DNA of 64,000 bases from Alphaproteobacteria bacterium. GTDB lineage: Bacteria > Pseudomonadota > Alphaproteobacteria > CACIAM-22H2. Made by a program: the position numbers and the translations under genes. The notes beneath the pieces were generated by a model. The model was given only the letters and a program-made list of their open reading frames with translations. It was not told the DNA's origin and ran no database searches. This document shows, in pieces, positions 7,963 to 17,523 of the stretch. The stretch lies in assembly GCA_017308135.1 (NCBI GenBank), contig JAFKFM010000009.1, positions 186,001 to 250,000 on the forward strand, given 5' to 3'. Positions within the stretch are counted from its first letter, which is position 1; each line of letters begins with the position of its first letter.

Positions 7963-9843
7963 TTACCGGGTGCCGGAACGCCGCCGCGCCGGGGCGGCCG
8001 ATTCGCGCGCGTCTTCCTCGAACAACTCGGCGAGCTTTTCCATCACCGTGCCGCCCAACTGCTCGGCGTCCACCAGCGTGACCGCGCGCCGATAATAGCG
8101 CGTCACGTCGTGGCCGATACCGATCGCCATCAACTCCACCGGCGAGCGCGTTTCGATGTACTCGATCGCCTCGCGCAGATGGGTTTCGAGGTAGTTGCCC
8201 GGATTGACCGACAGCGTCGAATCGTCGACCGGCGCGCCGTCCGAGATCACCATCATGATCTTGCGCTGTTCGGGGCGCGGCAGCAGACGTTGATGCGCCC
8301 AGAGCAGCGCTTCGCCGTCGATGTTTTCCTTGAGCAGACCTTCGCGCAGCATCAAGCCCAACGACTTGCGCGCGCGCCGCCAGGGCGCGTCCGCGCTTTT
8401 GTAGATGATGTGACGAAGATCGTTGAGGCGGCCGGGATTGGCGGGCTTGCCCGCCGCCAGCCAACGCTCGCGGCTTTGCCCGCCCTTCCAGGCGCGCGTG
8501 GTGAAGCCGAGGATTTCGACCTTCACGCCGCAGCGCTCCAGCGTGCGGGCCAGGATATCGGCCGACATCGCGGCGACCGTAATTGGCCGGCCGCGCATCG
8601 AACCCGAATTGTCGATCAGCAGCGACACGACCGTGTCGCGGAACACCGTGTCGCGCTCGCGTTTATACGAAAGCGGCACGGTCGGGTTGGCGACGACGCG
8701 GGCCAAACGCGCAGCGTCGAGCGTGCCTTCCTCGAGGTCGAATTCCCACGCACGGTTCTGGTGCGCGAGCAGACGGCGCTGCAAACGGTTGGCGAGACGC
8801 CCGATCACCCCTTGCAGGCTTTGAAGCTGCTGGTCGAGATGGTTGCGCAAGCGCGACAATTCGTCCGCGTCGCACAGATCGTCCGCTTCGACGATCTCGT
8901 CGAATTCGGTCGTGAAGGCGCGATAGGCTTTCTCGTCGACGGAATTGCGCAGATCGTTGGGCGGGCGCCAGCGTTTGCCGGGGCGCTCGGGCCCGTCTTC
9001 GCCCATGCCGTCGGCGTCTTCGCCCTCGTGTTCCTCGCCGTCGCCCTCGCCGCCGTCTTCGCCGGCCGCTTCGCGCGTTTCGGAACCCATCATCGCTTCG
9101 GACGATGCCTGCTCGCCCGTATCTTCGGACTCGCCCTGCTGGCTCGAATCGTCGCCCGAATCGTCGTTCTCGTTCGAATCCTCGTCGGCCTCGGTCGACT
9201 CGCCCTGCTCCTCGCCCAGCTCCAAATCTTGGATCAACTGGCGCGCGGTTTCGGCGAAGGTCGCTTGATCGTTGAGCGCCTTGGCGAGATCGCTGAGATC
9301 CCCGCCCGCGCGCGATTCGACCCACGGCCGCCACAAATCGACCATGCGCTTGGCGGCTTCGGGCGGCTTTTGGCCCGTAAAGGCCTCGCGCGCCAACATC
9401 GCCACCGCATCGACCAGGGGTGCCTGCTCGCGATCGGCGATACGCGCATAGCCCGCTTGGCGGCAGCGTTCGTCCAACGCCGCACCCAGATTGCGCGCGA
9501 CACCCGACATGCGCTTCGAACCCAGCGCTTCGCAACGCGCCTGTTCGACCGCGTCGTAGATCGCGCGGCCGATCTGCCCGTTGGGCGCACGCTTGGCGTG
9601 GATCTTCTCGTCGTGATGGCGCAGCTTCAGCGAAATCGCGTCGGCCTCGCCGCGCACGATGGCGACTTCGCCCGCCGGCAAGTCGCGCCCCGGTGCGGGC
9701 AAGCGCGCTTCGGTGCCGCGCAGCAACGCGCCTTCGGGCGCGAAGGCGACCGTCAAATCGGGCTTATGCGAAACCGCGCGCATCGCGGCCGCCGTCACCT
9801 GCCGGAATTGTTCGACCGGCCCATCCTTGTCGCGCGGCGGCAT
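7963..9843 (-). CDS. cobT: Aerobic cobaltochelatase subunit CobT
   Basis: A 626-residue protein. After an N-terminal helical domain comes a strongly acidic Glu/Asp/Ser-rich linker (about 209-286), then a von Willebrand A-type domain with MIDAS motif DNSGS (411-415), TTRAWKGG and ISDGAPVDD. This architecture defines CobT, which with CobS forms the AAA+ chaperone complex driving CobN to insert cobalt into hydrogenobyrinate a,c-diamide in the aerobic B12 pathway. cobN is not in the window. cobS lies 9 bases upstream in the same operon. Confidence 0.97.
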   Translation of the reverse strand: MPPRDKDGPVEQFRQVTAAAMRAVSHKPDLTVAFAPEGALLRGTEARLPAPGRDLPAGEVAIVRGEADAISLKLRHHDEKIHAKRAPNGQIGRAIYDAVEQARCEALGSKRMSGVARNLGAALDERCRQAGYARIADREQAPLVDAVAMLAREAFTGQKPPEAAKRMVDLWRPWVESRAGGDLSDLAKALNDQATFAETARQLIQDLELGEEQGESTEADEDSNENDDSGDDSSQQGESEDTGEQASSEAMMGSETREAAGEDGGEGDGEEHEGEDADGMGEDGPERPGKRWRPPNDLRNSVDEKAYRAFTTEFDEIVEADDLCDADELSRLRNHLDQQLQSLQGVIGRLANRLQRRLLAHQNRAWEFDLEEGTLDAARLARVVANPTVPLSYKRERDTVFRDTVVSLLIDNSGSMRGRPITVAAMSADILARTLERCGVKVEILGFTTRAWKGGQSRERWLAAGKPANPGRLNDLRHIIYKSADAPWRRARKSLGLMLREGLLKENIDGEALLWAHQRLLPRPEQRKIMMVISDGAPVDDSTLSVNPGNYLETHLREAIEYIETRSPVELMAIGIGHDVTRYYRRAVTLVDAEQLGGTVMEKLAELFEEDARESAAPARRRSGTR

Positions 9844-9852
9844 CGCTGACGC

Positions 9853-10869
9853 TTATCCCGCCTTGCGCACCGCGACCGACACGCCGCCGGCCAATTCGGC
9901 GCCGAAGCAGCGCTGGTAGTATTCGGCCACGGTCGTACGCTCGACCTCGTCGCACTTGTTCAGGAAGGTCAGGCGGAAGGCGAGGCCGATATCGCCGAAG
10001 ATCTTCGCGTTCTCGGCCCAGGTGATGACCGTACGCGGGCTCATCACCGTGGAGATATCGCCCGCCATGAAGCCCGCGCGCGTGAGATCGGCCAGCGCCA
10101 CCATCGCCGCGACGATCTCGCGGCCTTCCTTGGTGTCGTAGCCCGAAACTTTGGCGCCGACGATCTTGGTTTCCTCGTCATGCGGCAGATAGTTCAGCGT
10201 CGTGACGACGTTCCAGCGGTCCATCTGACCCTGGTTGATCTGCTGCGTGCCGTGATAGAGGCCAGTCGTATCGCCCAAGCCCACTGTGTTGGCGGTGGAG
10301 AACAGGCGGAACGCCTTGTGCGGGCGGATGACGCGGTTCTGATCGAGCAGCGTGAGCTTGCCGTCGACTTCCAGCACGCGCTGGATGACGAACATCACGT
10401 CGGCGCGGCCGGCGTCGTATTCGTCGAATACGAGGGCCACCGGATGCTGCAACGCCCAGGGCAGCAGACCTTCACGGAATTCCGTCACCTGCTTGCCGTC
10501 GCGCACGACGATCGCGTCGCGGCCGACCAGATCGATGCGGCTGACATGGGAGTCGAGATTGATGCGGATGCAGGGCCAGTTGAGGCGTGCTGCGACCTGT
10601 TCGATATGCGTCGACTTGCCCGTGCCGTGATAGCCCTGGACCATCACGCGGCGGTTGAACGCGAAGCCCGCCAGAATGGCGAGCGTCGTGTCGCGGTCGA
10701 AACGGTAATTGTTGTCGATATCCGGCACGTGGTCGGTCGGCGCCTTGCTGAAGGCCGGAACTTCGAGATCCGAATCGATACCGAAGGTCTGGCGGACCTT
10801 AACCTTGATATCGGGCATCTTGGACGCGAGTTCGGCGGTAGCGGCTTCAGGGGCGGACGCGAGGGCCAT
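9853..10869 (-). CDS. cobS: Aerobic cobaltochelatase subunit CobS
   Basis: A 338-residue MoxR-like AAA+ ATPase. Walker A GYHGTGKS is at 79-86, Walker B ALVFDEYD around 145-152, sensor FSTANT near 205. The N-terminus [23 protein letters not shown] is characteristic of CobS. It powers cobalt insertion together with CobT. The J-domain gene upstream on the same strand and cobT downstream reproduce the usual alphaproteobacterial order, but the bolA-like gene that I often recall between dnaJ-like and cobS is missing here. Confidence 0.97.
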   Translation of the reverse strand: MALASAPEAATAELASKMPDIKVKVRQTFGIDSDLEVPAFSKAPTDHVPDIDNNYRFDRDTTLAILAGFAFNRRVMVQGYHGTGKSTHIEQVAARLNWPCIRINLDSHVSRIDLVGRDAIVVRDGKQVTEFREGLLPWALQHPVALVFDEYDAGRADVMFVIQRVLEVDGKLTLLDQNRVIRPHKAFRLFSTANTVGLGDTTGLYHGTQQINQGQMDRWNVVTTLNYLPHDEETKIVGAKVSGYDTKEGREIVAAMVALADLTRAGFMAGDISTVMSPRTVITWAENAKIFGDIGLAFRLTFLNKCDEVERTTVAEYYQRCFGAELAGGVSVAVRKAG

Positions 10870-10960
10870 GATCGAGAAAACTCCGGCACGTAATCGAACG
10901 GACGGGCCCCATGCGAACCGTCTTGGCGAAGAGCGAAATCCGGCACGCGCCGTTCCCTTT

Positions 10961-11590
10961 TCAGAGATCGGCCGCCGGTTTCGCCCCCTGTGCCTTCAGG
11001 ATCGTGTAGGCCTGATTGATGGATTTTAGACGCTCTTCGGCGGCTTTGTCGCCCCCGTTTGCGTCCGGATGGTGGCGTTTTACGAGTTCTTTGTATCGAG
11101 ACTTTATCTCGGCGGGGCTGGCACTTACGTCGAGGTCGAGCAGCGCGTAAGCCTCCTCGACCGGGGCCGGGGGGCGTTTGCGCGGTTCCTGGGTGCCCGC
11201 CCGCTTGGCCCGCCCCGCCCCGAAGCCCGGAATGTCGCCCGAATCGAACCAGCGGCGCAGGGCTTCTTCCATCGCCGCGCGGTCCATGCGCTGGGCGCGC
11301 TTGGCCCCGCCCATGCCGAGCCCCAGGGGCCAGGTCGGGCGTCGGCCGATCGTATCGGCGCGCTTTTCTTGCTCCAACGTGGCCGCGTCGGCCCCTTTGT
11401 AGAAATCCCAGCTCGCGTTGTATTCGCGCACATGCTCCAGGCAGAACCAGTAATACGCGCCCAGCTGGCTGCGGTCCTTCGGCGCCCGGTATTCCCCCCG
11501 ATTGGCGCAGCCCGGCCGGTCGCACGGCCGCGGGGGGGCGTGCGGGTCGATTTGAGGCCGGTCATAGGGGCGCGCGCGGGTTCTGGCCAT
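10961..11590 (-). CDS. J-domain protein (DnaJ-like) with N-terminal Cys motif
   Basis: A 209-residue protein. The J domain is C-terminal (about 145-200) with the HPD motif at 174-176 in [11 protein letters not shown], so it should stimulate a DnaK-type ATPase. The N-terminal half has C23-x4-C28 and C50-x2-H53, a possible zinc site, then a Trp-rich WDFYKG segment. It is not DnaJ itself (no Gly/Phe or CxxCxGxG repeats). This J protein next to cobST is a recurrent alphaproteobacterial arrangement; its client is not known. Start ATG 11590 chosen over an upstream GTG/TTG because the basic [10 protein letters not shown] opening is the usual one. Confidence 0.9.
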   Translation of the reverse strand: MARTRARPYDRPQIDPHAPPRPCDRPGCANRGEYRAPKDRSQLGAYYWFCLEHVREYNASWDFYKGADAATLEQEKRADTIGRRPTWPLGLGMGGAKRAQRMDRAAMEEALRRWFDSGDIPGFGAGRAKRAGTQEPRKRPPAPVEEAYALLDLDVSASPAEIKSRYKELVKRHHPDANGGDKAAEERLKSINQAYTILKAQGAKPAADL

Positions 11591-11661
11591 GAACATCCAG
11601 TATGACGCTTGGGGCCCCCGCCCCACAAGCAATGCGCCGTAACCTTTGTCCCGTCCGAGAA

Positions 11662-11703
11662 TTCCGTCGGAAAGTTTACGGAACCGGGCTGGAAGTGTAT
11701 GAT
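11662..11703 (+). promoter_or_regulatory. Promoter with inverted repeat upstream of unknown gene 11731
   Basis: -35 TTTACG (11675-11680), 17-base spacer, -10 TATGAT (11698-11703). An inverted repeat TTCCGT-N10-ACGGAA (11662-11683) covers the -35 box and is a candidate repressor site. Confidence 0.5.
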
Positions 11704-11730
11704 TAAGCGTCGGTTTTCCCCGGAGCCAAC

Positions 11731-12117
11731 ATGGCCAGCGAGTATCGCCTTATCTTCTTCGACCAGAACGAGCTGTGCCGTGCGCTGATCGAATATAACC
11801 GTCAGCGCAGAACCCCATTCCCGCCCGGGAATTTGAAGAAGGTCGTGATCGATCGGCATTCGCTGAATGTCACGATCCAAATCGACAAGGATGCGGGGCA
11901 ATCCGCGACGGTCGCTTTCGACCCGTCGTCGGTCGCGGCGGCGCTGATCGTCTATTGCCGCGAGCGCAAGATCCCGCTGCCCGCCAAATCGGCCAAGGAA
12001 ATGCGGCTGGTCGCGGATCGGCTGTGCTTCCTGATCCGCATCAAGGGCACGCCGTCGGAAGCGGCGATCGCCGTCGAATACACCGGCAAGATCGTCGCCA
12101 ACGAAGCGGCGGCTTAG
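11731..12117 (+). CDS. Unknown conserved protein, paralogue family member 1
   Basis: A 128-residue soluble protein that I cannot assign to a named family. It is clearly related to the products at 25276-25665 and 25671-26039: all open with EYR(L/F) followed by hydrophobic residues and Phe, have an acidic residue then AL..Y.R.R, and share a central VAAALIVYC...IPL motif followed by a Lys-rich helix and a final beta strand. There is no signal peptide or membrane segment. It has its own promoter and stands alone, convergent with a gene whose stop codon overlaps its own. An adaptor or regulatory role is possible but unsupported. Confidence 0.8.
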   Translation: MASEYRLIFFDQNELCRALIEYNRQRRTPFPPGNLKKVVIDRHSLNVTIQIDKDAGQSATVAFDPSSVAAALIVYCRERKIPLPAKSAKEMRLVADRLCFLIRIKGTPSEAAIAVEYTGKIVANEAAA

Positions 12118-12431
12118 AACTTCGGCGGCGCCGAATTATCCGGAATTTCGCCCAGCGCGGCGCGATTCAACGAACACCCGCAAAACGGGCAGTCGCTGCC
12201 CTTGGCGATTTCGACCGCCTGTTGTTCGGCCACGCCGCGCCCTTCCAGTTCGGCCACCAACGCATCGAATTGCTGTTGATGGGCGCTGCGCGTTTCGCAG
12301 GCCGACAGCAACAGGCGCTGGCGCGGCACGTCCATTTCCTCGATCCGCAACGCGGCGGCGGGCGTGACCACGGCCGGAACGGCGGCGAGGCCCAAAACGC
12401 TGCGCAACAGGTGACGGCGGGTGTGTTGCAT
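12114..12431 (-). CDS. Hypothetical exported Cys-rich protein
   Basis: A 105-residue protein with a Tat-like or Sec signal (HTRRHLLRSVLGLAAVP, cleavage after AAA near residue 27). The mature protein has a helical middle (QQQFDALVAELEGRGV) and a C-terminal DCPFCGCSL cluster with three Cys, plus a further Cys near 45, suggesting a metal site or disulfides. I do not recognise the family. Its stop codon overlaps that of the convergent gene by 3 bases. Confidence 0.65.
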   Translation of the reverse strand: MQHTRRHLLRSVLGLAAVPAVVTPAAALRIEEMDVPRQRLLLSACETRSAHQQQFDALVAELEGRGVAEQQAVEIAKGSDCPFCGCSLNRAALGEIPDNSAPPKF

Positions 12432-12542
12432 CGTCTTTTCTCCGTAGCCAACAGTTTAGCGCCGCGATTGCCGCTTGCCAAACGTCCCGCGCCCGCCGAA
12501 TTGTTTCCGGTCATCCAATTGAAACACGACGGATAATCCGCC

Positions 12543-13241
12543 TTGCGCTTGGTCTTTGCCGCGTTGCTGATGGTGCTGGCCGCCCCCGCCGGGGCGTTGG
12601 GCCCGGTCCTGGGGCCGATCCCGGGCACCCCGGGCGTGCCGCCGGGCGGCGCGCTGAATTTCACCGTGCGCAAAGCGGGGGCAGATATCGGCGACTACGC
12701 GGTGCGCTTCGCCGAGCGCGACGGCGCGCTGGTCGTCGATATCGAAGCCAATATCCGCGTGCGCTTCGCCTTCGTGACCGTCTATCGCTACACCCAGCGC
12801 ACGCGCGAGATTTGGCGCGACGGCGCGCTTCTATCACTCGACAGCGATGTCGACGACAACGGCACGCGATACAAAATCAGCGCGACGCAGCGCGACGGGC
12901 GCCTCGTCGTCGACGGGCATGCGGAGCAGCTCGACCTCGCCCCCGGCACGCTGCCGCTCAGCTATTGGAATTATCGGCTGATGCGCGAAAGCCGCGCTTT
13001 CGATCTGCAATGGGGATCGCTCGCCGATATCGAGGTCGTGGCGCGCGGCCCCGAAACGCGCGCGGTCGGCGGCGCGGTGGTGCCCGCGCGCCGCTACAAT
13101 ATGAAGGGTTTCGAGATAAAGCGCGGCGAGCGCCAAGAGAAACCCTGGCTCGACGTCGATACCTGGTACGCGCCCGACGGCCGCCTTGTCGGCATGGCTT
13201 TCCACTATCGCGGCTTCGATTTCGACTACGTGCTGCAGTGA
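12543..13241 (+). CDS. DUF6134 family exported protein
   Basis: A 232-residue protein with a Sec signal (cleavage after AGA near residue 18) followed by a Pro/Gly-rich linker and a beta-rich domain: LNFTVRKAGADIGDYAVRF, TVYRYTQRTREIW and YNMKGFEIKRG. This pattern fits the DUF6134 group of periplasmic proteins of unknown function. The start is a TTG at 12543; the first ATG (12570) would remove much of the signal. The SDR gene follows after 31 bases on the same strand, so co-expression is likely. Confidence 0.7.
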   Translation: MRLVFAALLMVLAAPAGALGPVLGPIPGTPGVPPGGALNFTVRKAGADIGDYAVRFAERDGALVVDIEANIRVRFAFVTVYRYTQRTREIWRDGALLSLDSDVDDNGTRYKISATQRDGRLVVDGHAEQLDLAPGTLPLSYWNYRLMRESRAFDLQWGSLADIEVVARGPETRAVGGAVVPARRYNMKGFEIKRGERQEKPWLDVDTWYAPDGRLVGMAFHYRGFDFDYVLQ

Positions 13242-13272
13242 ACCACGCAGCACCGCCTTGCGTATCGAAAAC

Positions 13273-14007
13273 ATGACCCAAGGCCCCGTCTGGATCACCG
13301 GCGCTTCATCCGGCATTGGCCGCGCCCTCGCCTTGCGCCTGGCGCGCGACGGCCGGCAAGTGATCGCGTCCGCCCGCTCGACCGACGCACTCGCCAATCT
13401 CGCGCGCGAAAACGGCAATATCGTCGCCTGGCCGCTCGACGTGACCGATGCGGGCGCGTGCGAAAAGGCGGTCGCGGAAATCGAGGCCGCACACGGGCCC
13501 CTCGCCTTGGCCGTGCTCAACGCCGGCACACATAAGGCGACCCCGGCCACGGATTTCAGCGCCACCGATTTCCGCGCCCTCGTCGATATCAATCTGATGG
13601 GTACGGTCAATGCGCTGGCCCCGCTGCTGGCCCGGCGCACGAAGCATATCGCCGTGGTCGCGTCCGTCGCCGGTTATTCGGGTTTGCCCACCGCCGCCGG
13701 CTACGGCGCCACCAAAGCCGCACTCATCAATATGTGCGAAGCGCTGAAGCCCGAATGCGACGCGCTGGGCATCAAGCTGCAATTGGTCGATCCGGGTTTC
13801 GTCAAAACGCCGCTCACCGACAAGAACAACTTTCCGATGCCCTTCATCATGGAAGTCGACAACGCGGTCGAGGCGCTGGTGCGGGGCTTGGCGAGCGATC
13901 GTTTCGAGATCGTGTTTCCGCGCCGCTTCGCCCTGATCCTCAAATTCTTGCGTCTGCTGCCCTATCGGCTTTATTTCCCGTTGGTCCGCAAAGCCACCGG
14001 GAAATGA
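13273..14007 (+). CDS. SDR-family oxidoreductase
   Basis: A 244-residue classical short-chain dehydrogenase: nucleotide motif TGASSGIG (9-16), NAG near 93, Ser131, Tyr144 and Lys148 in YGATK. A basic hydrophobic C-terminus (FLRLLPYRLYFPLVRK) suggests membrane association. The gene overlaps the NTF2-like gene by 4 bases. SDR and NTF2-like genes are recurrent partners of the DUF1365/cyclopropane synthase/DUF3833 cluster that converges on them here, so a role in modified-lipid metabolism is a reasonable inference. The substrate is unknown. Confidence 0.87.
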   Translation: MTQGPVWITGASSGIGRALALRLARDGRQVIASARSTDALANLARENGNIVAWPLDVTDAGACEKAVAEIEAAHGPLALAVLNAGTHKATPATDFSATDFRALVDINLMGTVNALAPLLARRTKHIAVVASVAGYSGLPTAAGYGATKAALINMCEALKPECDALGIKLQLVDPGFVKTPLTDKNNFPMPFIMEVDNAVEALVRGLASDRFEIVFPRRFALILKFLRLLPYRLYFPLVRKATGK

Positions 14008-14450
14008 CGAGCATGGAAATCGGCGCCGCGATCGACCGCTATGTGCGGTTCTACGAAACGATGACGCCCGACACGTTGCGCGACATCGAAAGCGTCGTCA
14101 CGCAAGATGTGCGCTTCAAGGACCCGTTCAACGACGTGCGCGGATCGGCGGCGATGGCGGCGTGCCTGGCGCTGGCCTATCGCCATGGCGTGCCTCGTTT
14201 CGAGGTGCTGGATCGCGCGGCCGGCGAGCGGGCGGCTTATCTTCTCTGGCGCTATACCTCGACGCCGCATGGCGCTTCGCAGCCCGCCTGGGTGATCGAC
14301 GGGATGAGCGAGGTTCGCTTCGCCGAAGACGGACGCGTGGCCGAACATATCGACCATTGGGATTCGGGCGAGCAATTCTATCGCCGCTTGCCGATCCTCG
14401 GCTGGCTGATCGGCCTCGTGCGCAAACGCCTCAGCCTGCCGAACGCTTGA
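14004..14450 (+). CDS. Nuclear transport factor 2-like (SnoaL-type) protein
   Basis: A 148-residue cone-fold protein: FYETMTPDTLRDIESVV, DVRFKDPFNDVRG and AEHIDHWDSGEQFY are typical of the NTF2-like group accompanying cyclopropane-fatty-acid-type clusters. Members bind small hydrophobic ligands or act as isomerases/hydratases; no catalytic role can be fixed. Its ATG overlaps the SDR stop (ATGA). Its 3' end overlaps the 3' end of the DUF3833 gene on the other strand by 20 bases. Confidence 0.82.
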   Translation: MTSMEIGAAIDRYVRFYETMTPDTLRDIESVVTQDVRFKDPFNDVRGSAAMAACLALAYRHGVPRFEVLDRAAGERAAYLLWRYTSTPHGASQPAWVIDGMSEVRFAEDGRVAEHIDHWDSGEQFYRRLPILGWLIGLVRKRLSLPNA

Positions 14451-14961
14451 ACGCGATCGTCACCGACCCGATCTGGAAGCCCCAGCGATAGACGTAAGCG
14501 CGGTTGATCAACACGCCATCGGGTTGCAGGAACATCCAATCGTCGAAACGCACGCGCCAGCGCCCGTCGCCGACCTTCATGTTCAGGTAATAGCCGAAAT
14601 TGAACGCGTTGCCCGCCGCGCGGCCCAGCGCCGCGCCGTCGGCATCTTCCGTGCGGCCTTCCCAGCTGTCGGGGCCGGTGCGCTTCAAACGCCAGACGCG
14701 ACGGTCGGTCTCGCCGTCGGCATAGACGAATCGCTCGTCGAGTTCGAATTCGTCGCCCTTCCAGGCGCCCGTGATATCGACCGTGAATTCGCGGCGCAGC
14801 GTGCCGAAGCGATCCTCGAAGATCCCCCACGCCCGCGTTTGCCCCGCGAAATATTCCTCGATCTTCAACGCGGGTTGTTTGCCCGCGAAATCGTCGATCT
14901 TCATGCCCCCGCATCCCGTCAAAGATAGGGCCAGCAACAGCCCCGCGATCAATCGCTTCAT
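14431..14961 (-). CDS. DUF3833 family lipoprotein
   Basis: A 176-residue protein with lipobox LTGC (Cys17) and a lipocalin-like beta pattern: YFAGQTRAWGIFEDRFG, REFTVDITGAW and the C-terminal NRAYVYRWGFQIGSVTIAF. DUF3833 proteins are regularly encoded with cyclopropane-fatty-acid synthase-like genes; a periplasmic lipid-handling role is inferred. Its ATG overlaps the stop of the transporter gene (4 bases). Confidence 0.88.
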   Translation of the reverse strand: MKRLIAGLLLALSLTGCGGMKIDDFAGKQPALKIEEYFAGQTRAWGIFEDRFGTLRREFTVDITGAWKGDEFELDERFVYADGETDRRVWRLKRTGPDSWEGRTEDADGAALGRAAGNAFNFGYYLNMKVGDGRWRVRFDDWMFLQPDGVLINRAYVYRWGFQIGSVTIAFKRSAG

Positions 14962-16310
14962 ATCCCCGGCCTCCGTAAGTCGATCGCGGCGCGCAATTTC
15001 GCGTGCGCCGCCGCGTCGAGGGGAAAGTTCCAAATCACCGCCACCGAAGCCGCTTTGAAGGCGATCGGCACGAAAGCATATAGAGCGGCCAGGACGAAAA
15101 GCCCGTCCCCCGTGCCGGAATTTCGCCGGTAGCCGGCGGCCTCCAGCACCGGGAACGCCAAGGCCGGACCGATCGCCAGGGCCGCCTTGGTCGCGACCGA
15201 CCAGAGGGCGAAATACAGCCCGGTCCGTTCCGTCCCGCCCGTCGCGGTGTCGACATCGACCGCATCGGCCTGCATCGATACGGGCAGCGCCAGATCGGCG
15301 CCGTAGCACAAGCCCGTCGCCACGCAGATCGCCGCGAACCACGCCCCGTCGCCCGCCCCCAACAGGGGTACGGGCAGGAAGAACAGGCAATTCAAAATCA
15401 TCGCCCGGCACCAGGCGCGATGCTTTCCGATGCGCTTGGCCTGCGCCGTCCAGAAGGGCACCGACGCCAAGCCGCAGACGAAATAAAGCACCAGGAACAG
15501 CCCCGCCTGGCCGCCAGCCCCCAGCACATCCTGCGCGAACAACAGGAACAGGGTCGGCGGCAAAGCGTTCGCCACCCCGTTGATCGAATAGGCGATCAAC
15601 AAACGGCGGAACGGCGCATTGGCGCGCAGCAACGCCCAACCTTCGCGCCAGCCGGTTTTCTTTGCGGGCAAGGCGGCGGGCGGCTCGGGCACCAGTGCGA
15701 GCAACGCGACACCCGCCAGCGGCAATAAGACGAGATTGACCCAGAACAACGCTTGAAGGGCGGCTTCCTCCGGCGGGCGGCCGTCGGCCGAAATCAGGAT
15801 CGACGGCAAGGCCGAGGCGAGCACCACGCCGATCACGGTCAGGCTTTCGCGCCACGCCGCCACGCGGTTGCGGCCGTGATACTCGGCGCAAAGCTCCGCC
15901 CCCCAGGCGAGATGCGGGATCTGCAACATCGACCAGCCGAGATAGACGGCGAGCAACCCGCCCAGCAGATAGACGAAGGCCGCATCTTGCGGCGGAAAGA
16001 ACAGCGCGTAGCTCGCGACGAGAACGACGGGCAGTGCCGCCGCGAGCCAGGGCTTGCGCCGGCCCCAACGCGTGCGCGTGCGATCGGACAGAAAGCCGAT
16101 CGCCGGATCGACGCCGATATCCCAAAAACGCGCAAGCAACAGCACGGTGCCGATCGCCGCGAGCGACATTCCCGTCGCACTCGCGTAATAGGCCGGCAGA
16201 TAAACGAGCAGCGGCAAACCCAGCGTCGCCGCCGGCAAGGCGGGCGCCGCATACGCGATCAGGATTTTCCGGCTCGGCCCCCCGCCCGTCCTCAGGTCAA
16301 GGTCGGACAA
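14958..16310 (-). CDS. MFS transporter of the GPH/MelB type
   Basis: A 450-residue integral membrane protein with about 12 predicted membrane segments. The loop 2-3 signature DPAIGFLSDRTRTRWGRRKP identifies the glycoside-pentoside-hexuronide/cation symporter group. In singlet-oxygen response clusters such a transporter is found with SDR, DUF1365 and cyclopropane-synthase-like genes, so the cargo may be a lipid or lipid precursor rather than a sugar; this is inference. It overlaps the cfa-like gene by 14 bases and the DUF3833 gene by 4. Confidence 0.88.
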   Translation of the reverse strand: MSDLDLRTGGGPSRKILIAYAAPALPAATLGLPLLVYLPAYYASATGMSLAAIGTVLLLARFWDIGVDPAIGFLSDRTRTRWGRRKPWLAAALPVVLVASYALFFPPQDAAFVYLLGGLLAVYLGWSMLQIPHLAWGAELCAEYHGRNRVAAWRESLTVIGVVLASALPSILISADGRPPEEAALQALFWVNLVLLPLAGVALLALVPEPPAALPAKKTGWREGWALLRANAPFRRLLIAYSINGVANALPPTLFLLFAQDVLGAGGQAGLFLVLYFVCGLASVPFWTAQAKRIGKHRAWCRAMILNCLFFLPVPLLGAGDGAWFAAICVATGLCYGADLALPVSMQADAVDVDTATGGTERTGLYFALWSVATKAALAIGPALAFPVLEAAGYRRNSGTGDGLFVLAALYAFVPIAFKAASVAVIWNFPLDAAAHAKLRAAIDLRRPGI

Positions 16311-17523
16311 GGGCGATCTGCGTCACGTCGGTCGCGCGCGAGCGGAACCCCGCCTCGCAATAGGCGAGATAGAATTCCCACATGCGCTTGAAGCGCCGGT
16401 CGAAGCCGAGCTTCTCGATCTCGTGCCAGCGCGCCTGGAAACGCTGGTTCCACTCGGCCAGCGTGCGCGCGTAGTCGAGACCGAAGAATTCCTGCCGGTC
16501 GAGCCGCAATCCCGCACGTTCGTACTCGCGTGCCAAGGCTTCGTTCGACGGCAACATCCCGCCGGGGAAGATGTAGCGCTGGATAAAATCCACGCCCGAG
16601 CGGTAGCTGTCGAAAAACCGGTCGGCGATGGTGATGATTTGCAACGCCGCGCGCCCGCCGGGTGCGAGCGCCTCGCGCAATTTGCCGAAATAAGCGGGCC
16701 AGTATTTCTCGCCCACCGCTTCGAACATCTCGATCGAGGCGATGCGATCGAAGCGCCCGTCGACGTCGCGATAATCGACGAAGCGCGCTTCCACGCGTTC
16801 GCCCAAGCCTTCGCGCTGCACCTTGGCTTGCGTATGGGCGAGCTGTTCCTTCGATACGGTGATCGCCGTCACCTTCGCCTGGAACTCGCGCGCCAGATAC
16901 GTGGCGAAGCCGCCCCAGCCGCAGCCGATTTCCAGCACGCGCTGACCGGGCCTTATATCCAGCTTCTCCGCCATGCGCCGGAACTTCGTGTATTGCGCGG
17001 CTTCGAGATCGCCGGTCCCCGGCTCGAACACCGCCGAGGAATACGCCATCGTCGGATCGAGCCACTGGGTATAGAACGCGTTCCCCAGATCGTAGTGATA
17101 GGCGATGTTCTTCTTGGAACCGCTGCGCGTATTGGCGCGCAACGCATGCCACATGCGCCGCGCCCAATTGAGCGCGGGGGCGAGCGCGCTGGCCTTGCCG
17201 TAATGCAGCTCGTCGAACGCGGTTTCGTTGCGCGCGGCCAGTTCCAGCAATGCCGCCAGATCGGGCGAATCCCAATCGCCGTCCATATATGCTTCGGCGA
17301 AACCGACATTGCCGCCGAACAGCAAACGGCGCGCGGCGCGCGGATGGTTGAAGATCAGCGTCGCCGTGGGCCCGAGCTGCTTGCCTTCGAACACGCGCCG
17401 GCCGCCGCCGGGCAACACGATCTCCAAGCGGCCGACCGCGATGCGCGCGGCGGCCATCATCACCGCTTTCAGCGCGAAGCCCGGGGTGACGAAATCGGCT
17501 TGCGAGGTGTCATCCGCGCGCAT
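16297..17523 (-). CDS. cfa: Cyclopropane-fatty-acyl-phospholipid synthase family methyltransferase
   Basis: A 408-residue SAM-dependent enzyme. YHYDLGNAFY (142-151) and the SAM-binding VLEIGCGWGG (196-205) are textbook CFA synthase motifs, followed by SIEMFEAVG and IFPGGMLPS. The family transfers a methylene or methyl group to unsaturated acyl chains of membrane phospholipids. Because the operon also has a flavin oxidase and DUF1365, the product could be a methylated or furan fatty acid (UfaM-like) instead of a cyclopropane. Start and end overlap neighbours by 14 bases each, so the operon is tightly coupled. Confidence 0.9.
   Translation of the reverse strand: MRADDTSQADFVTPGFALKAVMMAAARIAVGRLEIVLPGGGRRVFEGKQLGPTATLIFNHPRAARRLLFGGNVGFAEAYMDGDWDSPDLAALLELAARNETAFDELHYGKASALAPALNWARRMWHALRANTRSGSKKNIAYHYDLGNAFYTQWLDPTMAYSSAVFEPGTGDLEAAQYTKFRRMAEKLDIRPGQRVLEIGCGWGGFATYLAREFQAKVTAITVSKEQLAHTQAKVQREGLGERVEARFVDYRDVDGRFDRIASIEMFEAVGEKYWPAYFGKLREALAPGGRAALQIITIADRFFDSYRSGVDFIQRYIFPGGMLPSNEALAREYERAGLRLDRQEFFGLDYARTLAEWNQRFQARWHEIEKLGFDRRFKRMWEFYLAYCEAGFRSRATDVTQIALVRP

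Noticed and set aside
7939..9849. Long plus-strand frame of 636 codons opposite cobT
   Set aside because: It mirrors the third-position GC bias of cobT; the product is Arg/Ala/His-rich without any motif, whereas cobT has full domain structure.
14431..16125. Possible fusion of transporter and DUF3833 in one minus-strand frame
   Set aside because: The frame runs antiphase through the transporter gene; the DUF3833 lipoprotein has its own ATG, lipobox and overlap, so there is no fusion or frameshift.
16297..17523. Unambiguous naming of the CFA-like enzyme as furan fatty acid methyltransferase (UfaM)
   Set aside because: The motifs fit the whole CFA superfamily; cluster context allows but does not prove the UfaM role.
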